Part shown: in pieces, positions 41,075 to 52,984 of the stretch
How positions within the stretch are numbered: position 1 is the stretch's first letter
Layout: each line of letters begins with the position of its first letter
Notes under the pieces: model-generated
The model's database searches: none
What the model saw: the letters and a program-made list of their open reading frames with translations, nothing else
What the model was told of the DNA's origin: nothing
Position numbers and translations under genes: made by a program
Assembly: GCA_004123355.1 (NCBI GenBank)
Contig: SCHM01000004.1
Span: 124,001 to 188,000, forward strand
Direction of reading: 5' to 3'
From: Amphirosellinia nigrospora
Lineage: Eukaryota; Ascomycota; Sordariomycetes; Xylariales; Xylariaceae
DNA: 64,000 nucleotides

Positions 41075-41308
41075 AGTAAAATTTAATAATAATTTTTTAT
41101 TTAAAATATAAATATATTATAGCTTATAATAACTTATATAATAAAACTATAATATTATAGCTATAAACTATATATAGTAGCTTAATAACTAAAGCTATTA
41201 CTTTAGTTATTTTAATCTTTTTTGCAGGTTAAATATTTTAATTAGTTAAGCGCGCATATTACTTGCGTGCCCGGTAAGTTTAGCAGGCTACTTTAAATTT
41301 TATACCGT
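41075..41308. other. Spacer between unit B and copy 2
   Basis: AT-rich sequence with one GC-richer scrap at about 41,250-41,290 ('ttgcgtgcccggtaagttt'). No gene was recognised. No corresponding sequence precedes copy 1. Confidence 0.5.
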
Positions 41309-42849
41309 TATAATATTAAAATAACAGCTTAATATTTTATAATAGCTTTTATTAAAAAGTTTATAGCTTATTATAACTAAAATAACCCTGTTATATAAAG
41401 TATTACTGTTTATTTATAATATAATATAACTAATAAGCTTAAAAAATAATAAATTTAATTATTTAATAATTTATATACTATAAAAATAAAAAATAAGCTA
41501 ATTTAATTTTTTAGCAATATAAATATAATAAAATAATTATTTAACTTTTTAGCAATATAAATATAAATAAAATAATTATTTAACTTTTTAGCAATATTAA
41601 TATAAATAAAATAATTATTTAATTTTCTAGCAATATAAATATAAATAAAACAACTATATAAAAAATAGTTAAAATTATTATCGGCGGGCTTATTTTAAAA
41701 AAGTTTAATATTTATAAAAATAATTCGAAAGTTTTATAATAATAAAATATTAGTTTTAGCAGCTAAAATTATTAATATTATTTTTTCGTTTATTATATAA
41801 TATATTAATTTGTTTTAACTAATAAAAATATATTATTATATAATACTAAATAATTTAAAGCTTTATATATAAAATTACTTTTAATATATTTAATATTGCT
41901 TTAAATTTAATATTTATTAAATTAAATATAAAAAAATTTAAAATTAAAATTTTTTTTTTTTTTTAAAAGCTTTTAAATTAAAAATAAAAATCTTAAAATT
42001 AAAAACTTTAATTAAATATTTAAATAGCTATAATTTAAACTTTAGTCCGAGCTAATATTTATTAAATATTTAAAGTTTTTAATATATATATATAATAAAT
42101 AGTTTTTTTAGTTTTTTATTTTATTTTAGCGTAATTTTTTAATTTATTAAAAACTATATAAAAATTAAAAATAGTTTAATTTTATATAAAAATTATTTTT
42201 TTATTTTTAATATTTTTTTTTATTGCTAAATATTTTTTATATTAATATTATTTTAATAAACGTTAGTAAATTCGTTAATAAATATTTTAAAACTATTATA
42301 TTAAGCTATATATATTTAATTTTATAAACGTTTTAAATTTTTTAAATAGTTTAGCAAAAACGGATAATTATTTAATTAATATTACTATTTAATATTTTAA
42401 ATATTAAAAATAATATAAAAGTTTAAAAGTTATAAATAATTTTATAAGCTATAAAATATTATTAAAGCTAAATATTATATTATATATTATTAACTAATAA
42501 AAATACTTTTATTAATATAAAAACAAAAGTTTAAAAAAGTTCTTTATATTTTAATAATAGTTTAAATTATATTTAAAACTTAGTTAATTTAGTTTTTAAT
42601 ATTATTTAAAATATTAAATTTATTTAATTTAATAACCCGATTATATAAAAATATAATATTTTCGATAATATTAATTTAATATTTTTTATATTGTTTTTTT
42701 TAATAAAAGCTTTAAGTTTTTAAAATTTAAAATTTATAATAATAAATTCTATTTTTTATAAATAAAAAATAATAAAAGTTATAAATTATAATTAGCTATA
42801 ATTATTTTAAAAATTATATTAATAAAAAATATTAAATATTAAATAATAT

Positions 42850-43085
42850 TAATAAGGTTAATTTTTTAAAATTTAATATTTTTATAATTTAAATCCGTAA
42901 GTTAATATTTTTATGATTTAATATTGTAGGGTTAGATTTTGCGGGGTTGGATTTTATAAGTGTAGATTTTATAGGGTTAGATTTTGCAGGGTTAGATTTT
43001 ATAGGGTTAAATTTTATAAGGTTAGATTTTATAAGGTTAAATTTTATAGGGTTAAATTTTATAGGGTTAAATTCTACAAAATTAA
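42850..43085. repeat. 15-bp minisatellite in the left half of copy 2
   Basis: Units of 'agggttagattttgc' and 'aggttaaattttata' type. It is the counterpart of 34,640-34,995, more heavily mutated and with fewer recognisable units. Confidence 0.75.
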
Positions 43086-44308
43086 TATTTTTATAATCTA
43101 ACGTTATAAAGTTAAGTTTTTTAATATAAATATTTTAGAATTTAATTTTATAAAGTTAAATTTTATAAAGTTTAGCTAGTTATAATTAAAACGTTATAGC
43201 TTAAGTTTTAAAACGTTTAAAATAAAAGCTTTAAAAATAAAAATAAATAATTTAATATAAAAGGATTTAATAATTAAAAACTTAATAAAAATAAATTTAA
43301 ATATAATTATTAAAAAAAATTAAAATTAAAAAATTAAAATAATAGCTAATAATTTATTTGCTATTAAATAATATATTAATAATAAATAAAAAAAATTAAC
43401 GGTTAATATATAATAATTAAATATAAAAAGTTTTAAAAATATTATAATAATAGTTTTTTTTTATATAAAGCAAATATTATATTAAATAAAAACTAGTAAT
43501 ATTAAAAATAGTTATTATTAAAAAAAATTTAAATAAAGTTTTTAGTTTTTTAATATTTTATTTAAAACGATTATTAAAATTAAATAATTAAACAGTTAAA
43601 AAAACATTATATAAAATATATAATAATAATAAAATAAAAAAAAATAAAAAAAAAAAAGCTAAAAAAACTAGAATTTAAAAGTTTTAAGTTTTATAAAGCT
43701 TAAATAAAAACAGTATAAAAATTTTACTATAATAAAAATTAATTAAATATAAAATAAAAATATTCTATAAATTATAAAATTAAAAAAAGTTTTAATAATA
43801 AAAAAAATTAATAATATAAAACTATAAAAATAGTTAAATAAATAAGTTTAATATATAAATTATAATAAACTATAATAATAGCTAAAAACTATTATTAAAA
43901 ACCGAGCTATATAAATAAAGTATATAAGCTTTAGCTAAAGCTTTAAAAACTTTATTAGCTACGAAATAACTAATATTTTTAATATATAATAAATTAAAAA
44001 TTTAATAATAAAATAAAATAAAAAAATAATAAAGTTAATAATTAATTTTAAATTAATAACGTTTATAATAAAAAAAACTTTAATACAATTATAAATAAAA
44101 ATAAAAAGTTTAAAGAAAAAATTTTTTAAATAATAAAAAAAAACTAGCTATATTATTTTTTTAGCTATATATAATATTAACTATATTATTAAATTTTAAT
44201 ATTTTTTAAAAATAAAAAATAAAAAAATAAAAAATAAAAAATAAAAAAATAAAATAAAAAATAAAAAATAAAAAATAAAAAAATAAAAAATAAAAAATAA
44301 AAAAATAA

Positions 44309-44341
<33 letters not shown>

Positions 44342-45779
44342 ATAAAAAATAAAAAAATAAAAAAATAAAAAATAAAAAATAATAATAGTTTAATTTTTTA
44401 TAAATAAAATAATTAAAAGCTTTTTAATTATAAAAATTTAATATTTTATAATATATTTATTAAATAAAAAAGTTTTATAATAAATAATATATTTATATTT
44501 TTAAAAGAAATATTTTTTTTTTTATAGAAAAAAAATAATATAAAAATAAACCTATAATTTTTAGCTATTTTTATAGCTTTTAGTTATTATTTGTTTTTTA
44601 TTTTAGAACTATATTTTATTATAATTTTTTAAGTAAAAAATTAATAATATTTTTAAAAAAAAAAAAAAAAAAAAAGTTACTAATATATATAAATATATAT
44701 TTAATATTTTATAACTAATTAATTATTTTTTATTTTAAAATATTGCTAAAAAAAATTTAAATATATAAAATTAATTATTTTTTAAAAGCTAAATATATTA
44801 ATATATAAGTTAAAAAAACACTAATTTAAAAAAAAAGAAATTATTAATTTAAAAAAAAATAAAACTATAAAAAATAATACTAAAGTAAAAAATATTTAAT
44901 ATTACGAATTTATTAATTTAAAATAAACTTTAAAAATAAATAAGCTTTAAGAATTTATTTAATAAATTATATAGTTTAATATTTATATAAATAATTAAGG
45001 AACTTTAAGTAAAAATAAAATAAAAAGTATAAAAAAATATAAAAAATTATATTAAAATAAAAAAATATTTAATATTACGAATTTATTAATTTAAAATAAA
45101 CTTTAAAAGTAAGCAAGCTTTAAAAATTTATTTAATAATATTATATAGCTTAATATCCGCGTAAATAAATTAAAAAACCTTAAATAAAAATAAAATAAAA
45201 TCTAAAAATAATACTAAAATAAAAATATTTAATATTATAAATTTATTAATTTAAAATAAACTTTAAAAAAAACAAGCTTTAAAAATCTACTTAATAATAT
45301 TATATAGCTAATATATTAATAAGTAAGTAAAAAACTTTAAATAAAAAATAAATAAAAGTTTAAAAAGCTATATAAAAAATATATATAAATTTATAACTTG
45401 GTTAATTTATATTTATTTTTAGTCTTAATATTATTAAAAGCTTTTAAAAAGCTTTATATAAAAAGTATTTCGGTTATAAGTTTAAAAATAAAAAAGAACT
45501 TTATATATAAATAAATTTTAATATAAGTTTATAAAAAATAAAAATATAAAATTTCTATTATATAGTTATAATTAAATTAATAATTTAGTTAAAAAAAGCT
45601 ATAATTTCGTTATTTTAATTTTTAAAAAAATAATTAATTATTTTATTAGGTTTTAGCCTGGTTTTTAGCTCCGTTTTTTATTAACTTATAATATATATAG
45701 ATAAAAAACAGGTATTATTTTTAAAACTTATATATAAGTAAAGCTATACGTATATAAACAAGTCCTAGTAAATATAAGC

Positions 45780-46320
45780 GGGTTTATAATAAGTTTTATA
45801 TTTTTATAAAGTATAAAAAAATACGCTAAACTATAAAAAGCGTAATAAATAAGTTTTATATTTTTATAAAATATAAAAAAATACGCTAAATTATAAAAAA
45901 CGTAATAAATAAATTTTATATTTTTATAAAATATAAAAAATATGTTAAACTATAAAAACGTAGTAAATAAGTTTTATATTTTTATAAAATATAAAAGAAT
46001 ACGTTAAACTATAAAAAGCGTAATAAATAAGTTTTATATTTTTATAAAGTATAAAAAATACGCTAAACTATAAAAAGCGTAATAATAAGTTTTATGTTTT
46101 TATATAAATATAAAAAAATACGCTAAATTATAAAAAACGTAATAAATAAATTTATATTTTTTATAAAATATAAAAAATATGTTAAACTATAAAAACGTAG
46201 TAAATAAGTTTATATTTTTATAAAATATAAAAAATACGTTAAACTATAAAAAGCGTAATAAATAAGTTTTATATTTTTATAAAGTATAAAAAATAGCGCT
46301 AAACTATAAAAGCGTAATAT
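45780..46320. repeat. 60-bp satellite array, unit C (about 9 copies)
   Basis: The same unit as in A and B, with more copies. Within it a roughly 290-bp block (45,840-46,130 and 46,130-46,315) seems partly reiterated, for example 'aaatatgttaaactat' near 45,938 and 46,177, suggesting expansion by block duplication. Confidence 0.75.
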
Positions 46321-46457
46321 AAAATAAAATAATTTATTTTTAAAAAATTACCTTAAAATAAAAAGAAAAAGCAGAATTAAAAATAAATAAAATAGCTACT
46401 ATAATAAATATAGCTAAGAAAAAGAATAGATTTATTGCTTGTATTAAAAACAAAAAG

Positions 46458-46622
46458 TGGAAGGGTTATAGCCTTAAGCTAGGAAATGCTGTTTATTAAC
46501 TGCGATAAAAAGAGAGAATCTGTGCGCGCTAGCGTGTGCGGAAGGGCTGCTATATAGTGCTCCGGCTCGGGCCGGAGCCATAACCCAGGTTATAGGCTTA
46601 CCAGCCTGGCTAACCTGTAACA
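46458..46622. mobile_element. 165-bp unmutated TG...CA insertion (solo-LTR or TRIM-like)
   Basis: Balanced-composition sequence interrupts unit C at a point where units A and B are continuous ('aaaaacaaaaagaataaa' in B). It begins TGGAAGGG, ends GTAACA, and is bounded by the 5-bp repeat AAAAG at 46,453-46,457 and 46,623-46,627. TG...CA ends with a 5-bp target duplication fit an LTR integrated by a retroviral-type integrase. It holds a strong hairpin at 46,559-46,578 (8-bp GC-rich arms, 4-base loop) and two similar direct motifs near its ends (ggttatagccttа-type near 46,463 and ggttataggctta near 46,595). There is no open frame. It shows no RIP pattern, so it arrived after the surrounding DNA was mutated. 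Alternatives: SINE-like or MITE. Confidence 0.7.
46559..46578. repeat. GC-rich perfect hairpin inside the 165-bp element
   Basis: The arms GCTCCGGC and GCCGGAGC are separated by TCGG. It stands out because the neighbouring kilobases are nearly pure A and T. Confidence 0.85.
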
Positions 46623-46859
46623 AAAAGAAATAAATAAAAAGATAAAAATTAAAATAAAATATAAAAAATATAATTTATTTAATAATAATATATAAATTTA
46701 TAAGAAAAATTATTTCGAATAAATATACGAAGAAAAAAAAGCTACTATACTTAAATCGTATACTATACTTAAAAAAGAACGCTAGTTTAAATTCAAGTTT
46801 AATATTAAAGGATAGCTCGTTTATATTTAACCATAACTTACGAGTAAGAATAAGTTAGC

Positions 46860-47065
46860 TATACGTGCTTGTTAACCTATTAAATAACCTATAGGCTTTT
46901 ATTATTATGGTTAAGCTATATAGATTAGTTTTTAATATACTAAGTTAATTAATTAAATAAAAGGCTAAGTTTAGGTTTTTATAGTAAGCTAAATATTTAT
47001 AGCTATAAAATAAGCTAGCTTATAATACCCGCTAAAGCTTTACTAGTTACTACTTTAAAGCTACA
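46860..47065 (-). repeat. LTR of the - strand retrotransposon (3' in element sense)
   Basis: It is 206 bp long, starting 'tatacgtgcttgttaacc' and ending 'ctttaaagctaca'. Compared with the unmutated family member at 52,684 almost all differences are C-to-T or G-to-A. Confidence 0.8.
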
Positions 47066-50000
47066 ACTATTCTTTTCTTTAAATAACTACTTTTAATTAT
47101 TTATTTTAATTAATATTTTTATAATAAAACTATTTATAATCTAGCTACTTTATTATTGCTTTTAAGCGTTTTAATCGTTTTTTAGTATTGTTTAGCTAAC
47201 ATATTATAAGCTTCGTATAAAGTAACTATTATCGCTATATATAAAAATAAAATTAGTTTTATTATATTTACTTAATAATTAAATTCTACTAAAGCTCTAT
47301 AATTTATAAATATTATTATAATAATAATTTGCTATAGCTTATAATCCGTTATAAAAAAGTTTTATTTTATTATTACGCTAATATATTTATAATATTTAAT
47401 TTCCGAATATGTAAATTCGGATTAATTTTTTTTTCTTATAAATAAACTTTAATTTAATTTTTAAAAGCTTTTAAACTATTAAAATAATTTTTTATTATAA
47501 ATACTTCGTAGTTTTTTATTAAACTTTACTAAAATTCGACCTTTTCTTTTCGGTTAAATCTTTTATATATTTAAAAACTTTAACAAATAATTACTATTAA
47601 AAAAATTAAATACTAAATAAAAAAAATAATTACTATAACTATTTAGCTTTAATATTTAATTATAAATATTTATAGCTATTTATAATAAAATAGCTACATT
47701 AAATATTTATATACTAAACTTTTTTATAATATAATTTGCTTAAAGTTTTTGTTTATTTTTTCTATTTTATTATTACTTTTAAATTTCTTAAATATAATAA
47801 GCTTAACTATAAATTTTTTGCTTTAATACTATTAAATTACTTTTTTACTTACGAACGTACTTCCGTTATTATTAATCTATTTTTTTAAATACCCGAAAAT
47901 TTCCTTAATTTTAATAATTAATAATATTATATTAAAATAATATATTAAATATTATAGCTACTTCTATTTATACTATAATATATTTTACGTATATTAATAT
48001 TTTTAGTTATATTATAAATATATAGTTTATTATTTAATATATTAATAGTAATAATAATATTATAAATTATAAGTTTAATATTATTAATAATAGCTTTATT
48101 AACTAATATTGCTTATATTTTACTATAGCTTGCTATATTATTAAAATAATTTTTAAGTATTAATATTATTTATTAATTTCGCGTATTAAAATACTAACTA
48201 TAACGTACTTTAAATTAATATATATATTTTTAACCTTTTATATAATTCTAATATTTCGAAGATTTTTAAAAGCGCTACTACTTAATATACCGTTCTTATA
48301 AAATATAAAAAGTTTCTAAAAATCCGTTAATATTAAGCTATTTTATATAGTTTTTTTTTATATATAATAAAATATTTAAATATTTACTAAGCTTTTAAAT
48401 TTAATAATAATTTACTATCGAACTTTAAAAACTTAAATATAGCTTATAAATTTATACAGTTTAATTATTATAGTAGTTTAACTAACTACTTTTTTATATT
48501 CGGTAATATTTATATTTTAAAGTTATATTCCGCTATTAAAAAAATCGTTTTAAAAAATTTTAATAGCTAATTAGCTAATATATTTAATTTACTTATATAA
48601 TATGTAATTCGTATACTATAATACTTAATAACATTTAAAAATCGAACTATTATACTAGTTGTTTTAATTTACTTTTTATTATAAATAATAATTTATAGTT
48701 AATACGTACAATTATTTTTCTTTTTTTTACTTAATACTTTTAATACTATAATATTAATATAATAGCTAAAAGTTTTTATTTTATACTAAATAACGCGTTT
48801 AATAGTTACCTAGTTTTTTAAAAAAATATATTATTAAATAAAATATTATTTTTTTTTTATAAAAATATAGCTATATTAATATACCCTAACGTATAATTAG
48901 CTAAAATCCGTATCTATTATAAAAAGCAACTTTTAATTAATATTTTAATTATTAATTATAATTATTATATTTTTAATCGTTTGCCAAACTTTTTAAGCTT
49001 TTATATTTAATATAACTAATTAGTTTTTCGGTCTTTTTATTAATACTATAAATAATACCGCGATTAATAAATATTTATTAATTAAATACTTAAAATAACT
49101 TACTATATTCGCGAATCTACATATTTCGGTAATTATTTTTAACATTAGTTTATCCTTTACTATAGCTATTTTTATTAAGTTTGCTTTAATTTTTTCTTAA
49201 ATATATAAAATTCTAAAAATATATTTTAATTAACAAACATTAAAGTTTTCGCAAAATTAATTATTATACTATACTACGCTAATTATTTAAATAATATATA
49301 ATACTATTATATAGTTTTTCTTTTATTTTTTTTTAAATATAAATATTATCGAATAAGCTTACTAACTATTTTTTAAAAAACTTTACGATTTTTTTTATTA
49401 AAGCTTAAAAAATAGCTAATACGTTATAAAATCTAAAAAATATAACTAACTATTTATTATACTAAAAAATATTATAAATATTATTTTTTTATAATAAAAG
49501 CTATATATTTCTATATACTAATATTTATTTTTAAAATCTACGAAAATATACTACTTATAACTTATAGCCTTTTATATTTAATCCGCAATATTTAATAATA
49601 AATAAGCTCGCTTTTTTTAACCTTATTTAGTTCTTTATAATTATAGTAAAATTACTATATAATATTTTTTTAATTATTAAAATTAAACTTAATTATTTCG
49701 TTAAATCGTTTTTTCGGGGTTAATAATACTAGCGCGCCTTATAATCTTATACTTTTTCTAATATAATATTTAAATATACTTTAACAAATTCTTTTATAGC
49801 TTTTTTTTATATAAAGCTATATTTATAAAATAATAGCTTTATTAATAAGCTATTTTTAATATTAATATAATATTTTATACGTACTATAATATTAATACGT
49901 TATTTAGCTAAATTAAATAAGCCGAAAATTGTTTTATTAGTTCTATTTTTTGTTTATTATTTAAAAATCCTTTAGCGTATTTTTATACTAAGTTATTTTT

Positions 50001-52381
50001 GTTTTTTTTTTTTTTTCGCATTATAAATTATTTTTATAGCTATACTAACTAATAACCGTTTTAAAAATTCGAATAAAAATACTCCGTTAAATTTTATTAG
50101 CTTAATTATTTTAATATCTTTTATATAACTAAAAACGCTACTTTATTTATAAAAAATACGCTTTTTTAAAATTATATTACTAAAAAATATATAGTTTAAT
50201 ATAATATTTTTAATTATAGTTTAAAGTTTTATAATATTTTTTATTATTATAAATTATATTATAATTTCGTAGTTTTTTATAACTATTAGTTTAATTTTTC
50301 CGATATTATATATATATTTTATTTTTTAATTTATAAAACTAAAACTTTAAAACTAATAATTATAAAATATAATAGCTTATATAACTATAATCTTAAAATA
50401 TTATAAATATATTACCGTTGTTTAGTCGGGCCTAAAACAAATTATAATAGTTGTTATAATTATATTTAACTTATTTTTTTTTAAAATTATTTTATTATTT
50501 TTATTTAATCTAACTACATAAATAAAGCTATTTTAAACTTTACTAAATAAATTTTCTAGTTTTTAATTAATTTAATTATTTTTTAAACGCTTTATAATAT
50601 TTCGTTCGAGTTTTTTAAAGTTTTTATTATTATTTTCTATAAATATATTTGCTTTTATAGCTTACTTTTAAAAAACTTATATTTAATTTTAAATTTTTCG
50701 AACTTATTAGCTAAATTATTATAATATAATATATTTTTAATTATAATAAATTAACCAGATTAACTTTATAGTTTTATTATTTTAAACTATTATATTTTTT
50801 TATAATAATTTTTAGCTTAATAGCTAAGCTTACTATAATTAAAATATATATTATTTATTACTTTTACTATATATCCGTTATTATAAATTTGCTATTCTAT
50901 ATTATTGCCGTTAATTTTAATAATATAGCTAACTTTTTAGCTATTAATATATAAATCTAAAATAATAAACATTAATATTTTCGGGGTTATTTTTATATAT
51001 TATTAATTAGTTAAATTTAACTTATAATAAGTTTATTTGCCGTACTTTTAATAATATTATAATTATAATAAAATATTATTATATTTTAAAATTAATAATA
51101 ATTTTAAAAATATTATAAATTTTCGGTTTTATAGAAATTATAATAATTATTCTTAATATTCGTACCGTTTTTTCTATAATTTAGCCTATATTTTATTTTT
51201 TATTAAACGCTTTATATTAAACTAAATATTTAAAGCATATATAATAAGCTTATTAACTATAACGTTATATATTTGCTAAATATTTCGAATATTTTTTAAT
51301 AATCGATAAAAAACTTTTTATAATTTTTAAAAATAGCTTATATATACTTCGTTTTAAGCTAGCAATAATCCTATAATACTATTAAAAAGCTATATAATAT
51401 ATTATAAATATTTAATACTTAAATTATTATTTTTAAAAAGTCGATTTAAATAACTATTATATTATTATTTTTAATAAATAATACTATTTATTAAAAATTA
51501 TTTATTAATTTAAATATAACTTTTTTAATCTATAATTCGTAAAATATTAAAGCTTATATTAGTTATACTTAAATTTAGCGTATTTTATTTAATATAATAT
51601 AATTAGCTCGAATTAAACGTAAATTAAATAATATAATTACTTTATTTTTATTTTCGTACTTATTTAGCTTAATAATATCGCTTGCTAAAAATACGTTAAA
51701 AAAAACAGCTTAAACTTATTATTTTTATCAGGTTTAAATAAAATTTAAACTTTTATATTTTTATAAATTTAACAAAAAGTCTTCTAATCGTTTTTAATTA
51801 ATTATTTAATTAATTATCGTATATATACTTTATTTATTTTTTTAGTACTTATAATACATATAAAATTTATTATTATATTTATTAATATATCCGCTAGCGC
51901 TAGTAGCACTAAAGTTATTACTAATTTATTATTATATTTATTAGTATAATTATAGTACTACTATTTTAGTTTTATAAACCTAGTTCTCGGAAACTTTTTT
52001 TTTTTTTATTAATATAGCTTTAAATTATAAGTTTATTTTCGTTTTTAGTTAGTCGATTTATTTAACTATATTAATTACTAATATATTAATATAAATATTA
52101 TAGCTTACTATATTTAGCTAATAAAACGCCTATTAAGTTATTTAACGCTAAGCTATTTATATCCGTTATAAAGCTACTACTTTTTACTTTAAAATAAGCT
52201 TCTATAAAATCCGCTATTATATATAAAATAAATATTATAAAAATACTTCTTAAAATAAGTTTTAATAAAATATTTAATTAACATAATCGCAAAATTAAAT
52301 CTTATAATTAATCGGCTATAAAATTATCTATAATTACATAACTAGTCTTAAATAAAGCTATAAAGCTACATAAAAGCTATT

Positions 52382-52590
52382 TATATATACTTATCAACTT
52401 ATATTAAATAACCTACGGGCTTTTACTATTGCGGTTTAAGCTATATAGATTAGTTCTTAATATACTAGGTTAGTTAATTAAATAAAGGGCTAAGTCTAGG
52501 TTTCTATAGTGGGCTAAATACTTTAGCTATGGGGTGGAGCTGGCTTGTAGTGCCCGCCAGGGCTCTGCCAGTCGCCACCCTGGAGCCACA
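52382..52590 (-). repeat. LTR of the - strand retrotransposon (5' in element sense), partly RIP-free
   Basis: It is 209 bp long. The first half reads like the mutated copies ('tatatatacttatcaac'), but from about 52,530 the sequence is balanced ('gtagtgcccgccagggct') and identical in long stretches to the solo LTR at 52,684-52,856. This is the right border of the RIP tract. Confidence 0.8.
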
Positions 52591-52683
52591 TAGCTGGCTC
52601 AATTGGTGTATTCAATATAGTCATGTCGTCTAAGTCTTCTGGCTATGAAGTAGTAGTGGATCTGCCCAGGCAGCTACTATAGC
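52591..52683. other. Unmutated spacer between two LTRs
   Basis: About 90 bp of balanced-composition sequence. It begins and ends with TAGC, the target duplications of the flanking full element and solo LTR. No gene. Confidence 0.6.
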
Positions 52684-52856
52684 TGTGCGTGCTTGTCAAC
52701 CTATACCTTATTGAGTAACCTACGGGCCTTTACTATTGCGGTTTGGGCTGTGTAGATCGGTCTAGTTTCTGTGGTGGGCTAAATACTTATAGCTGTGGGG
52801 TGGGGCTGGCTTGCAGTGCCCGCCAGGGCTCTGCCAGTCGCCACCCTGGAGCCACA
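52684..52856 (-). mobile_element. Solo LTR, not RIP-mutated
   Basis: This 173-bp member of the retrotransposon LTR family has TG...CA ends (TGTGCGTGC...GAGCCACA) and a 4-bp TAGC duplication at 52,680-52,683 and 52,857-52,860. It lacks about 36 bp present in the 209-bp LTRs (between 'gtagatcggtct' and 'agtttctgtgg'). It serves as the unmutated reference for the other LTRs. A solo LTR normally arises by recombination between the two LTRs of an integrated element. Confidence 0.8.
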
Positions 52857-52877
52857 TAGCAGCCTAACACTCCTTTC

Positions 52878-52984
52878 TACGCGGTATCCACGCGTATACA
52901 AAGCCACGTGCCACGTAGCCACCAGGCACCAGTGATTACGTAATCCATCACTGACCAATCAGGTACTAGACCTATATGCTGACA
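52878..52984 (+). repeat. 107-bp repeat, unmutated copy (MITE-like)
   Basis: It aligns along its length with the RIP-mutated copy at 17,763-17,869. It contains the 12-bp palindrome GATTACGTAATC (52,934-52,945), embedded in a larger imperfect inverted repeat running from AGTGATT to ATCACT, and repeats of 'ccacgtgccacgtagcc'. Such palindromic ends are common in small DNA transposons, but no clear terminal inverted repeats or target duplication were seen, so the class is open. Confidence 0.6.

Larger units (their letters stand above)
41309..46858. repeat. Large repeat, copy 2 (left half plus right half C)
   Basis: It is collinear with 33,091-38,530: the same start ('attaaaataacagctta'), the ~40-bp tandem repeat (41,504-41,655), 'attatcggcgggcttatt' near 41,677, the decayed 15-bp minisatellite (42,850-43,085), the A-rich tract (44,200-44,390), ~160-bp subrepeats (44,889-45,370) and 60-bp satellite (45,780-46,320), ending at '...acttacgagtaa'. 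Two later insertions mark it: the 165-bp element at 46,458-46,622 inside, and the - strand retrotransposon at 46,860 just beyond the end. Confidence 0.7.
46860..52590 (-). mobile_element. RIP-mutated Ty3-like LTR retrotransposon, - strand copy
   Basis: A full-length 5,731-bp element. Its two LTRs (46,860-47,065 and 52,382-52,590) match except for transitions and small indels. The 4-bp sequence TAGC flanks both sides (46,856-46,859 and 52,591-52,594), a clean target duplication. Read on the minus strand, the zinc-knuckle codon spacing is found at about 50,803-50,848, matching the + strand copy at 28,923. All frames are closed by stops, so no protein can be made. The left LTR is strongly mutated, whereas the right LTR is mutated in its left part and nearly intact in its right part, so the edge of RIP falls inside it. 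Confidence 0.8.
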
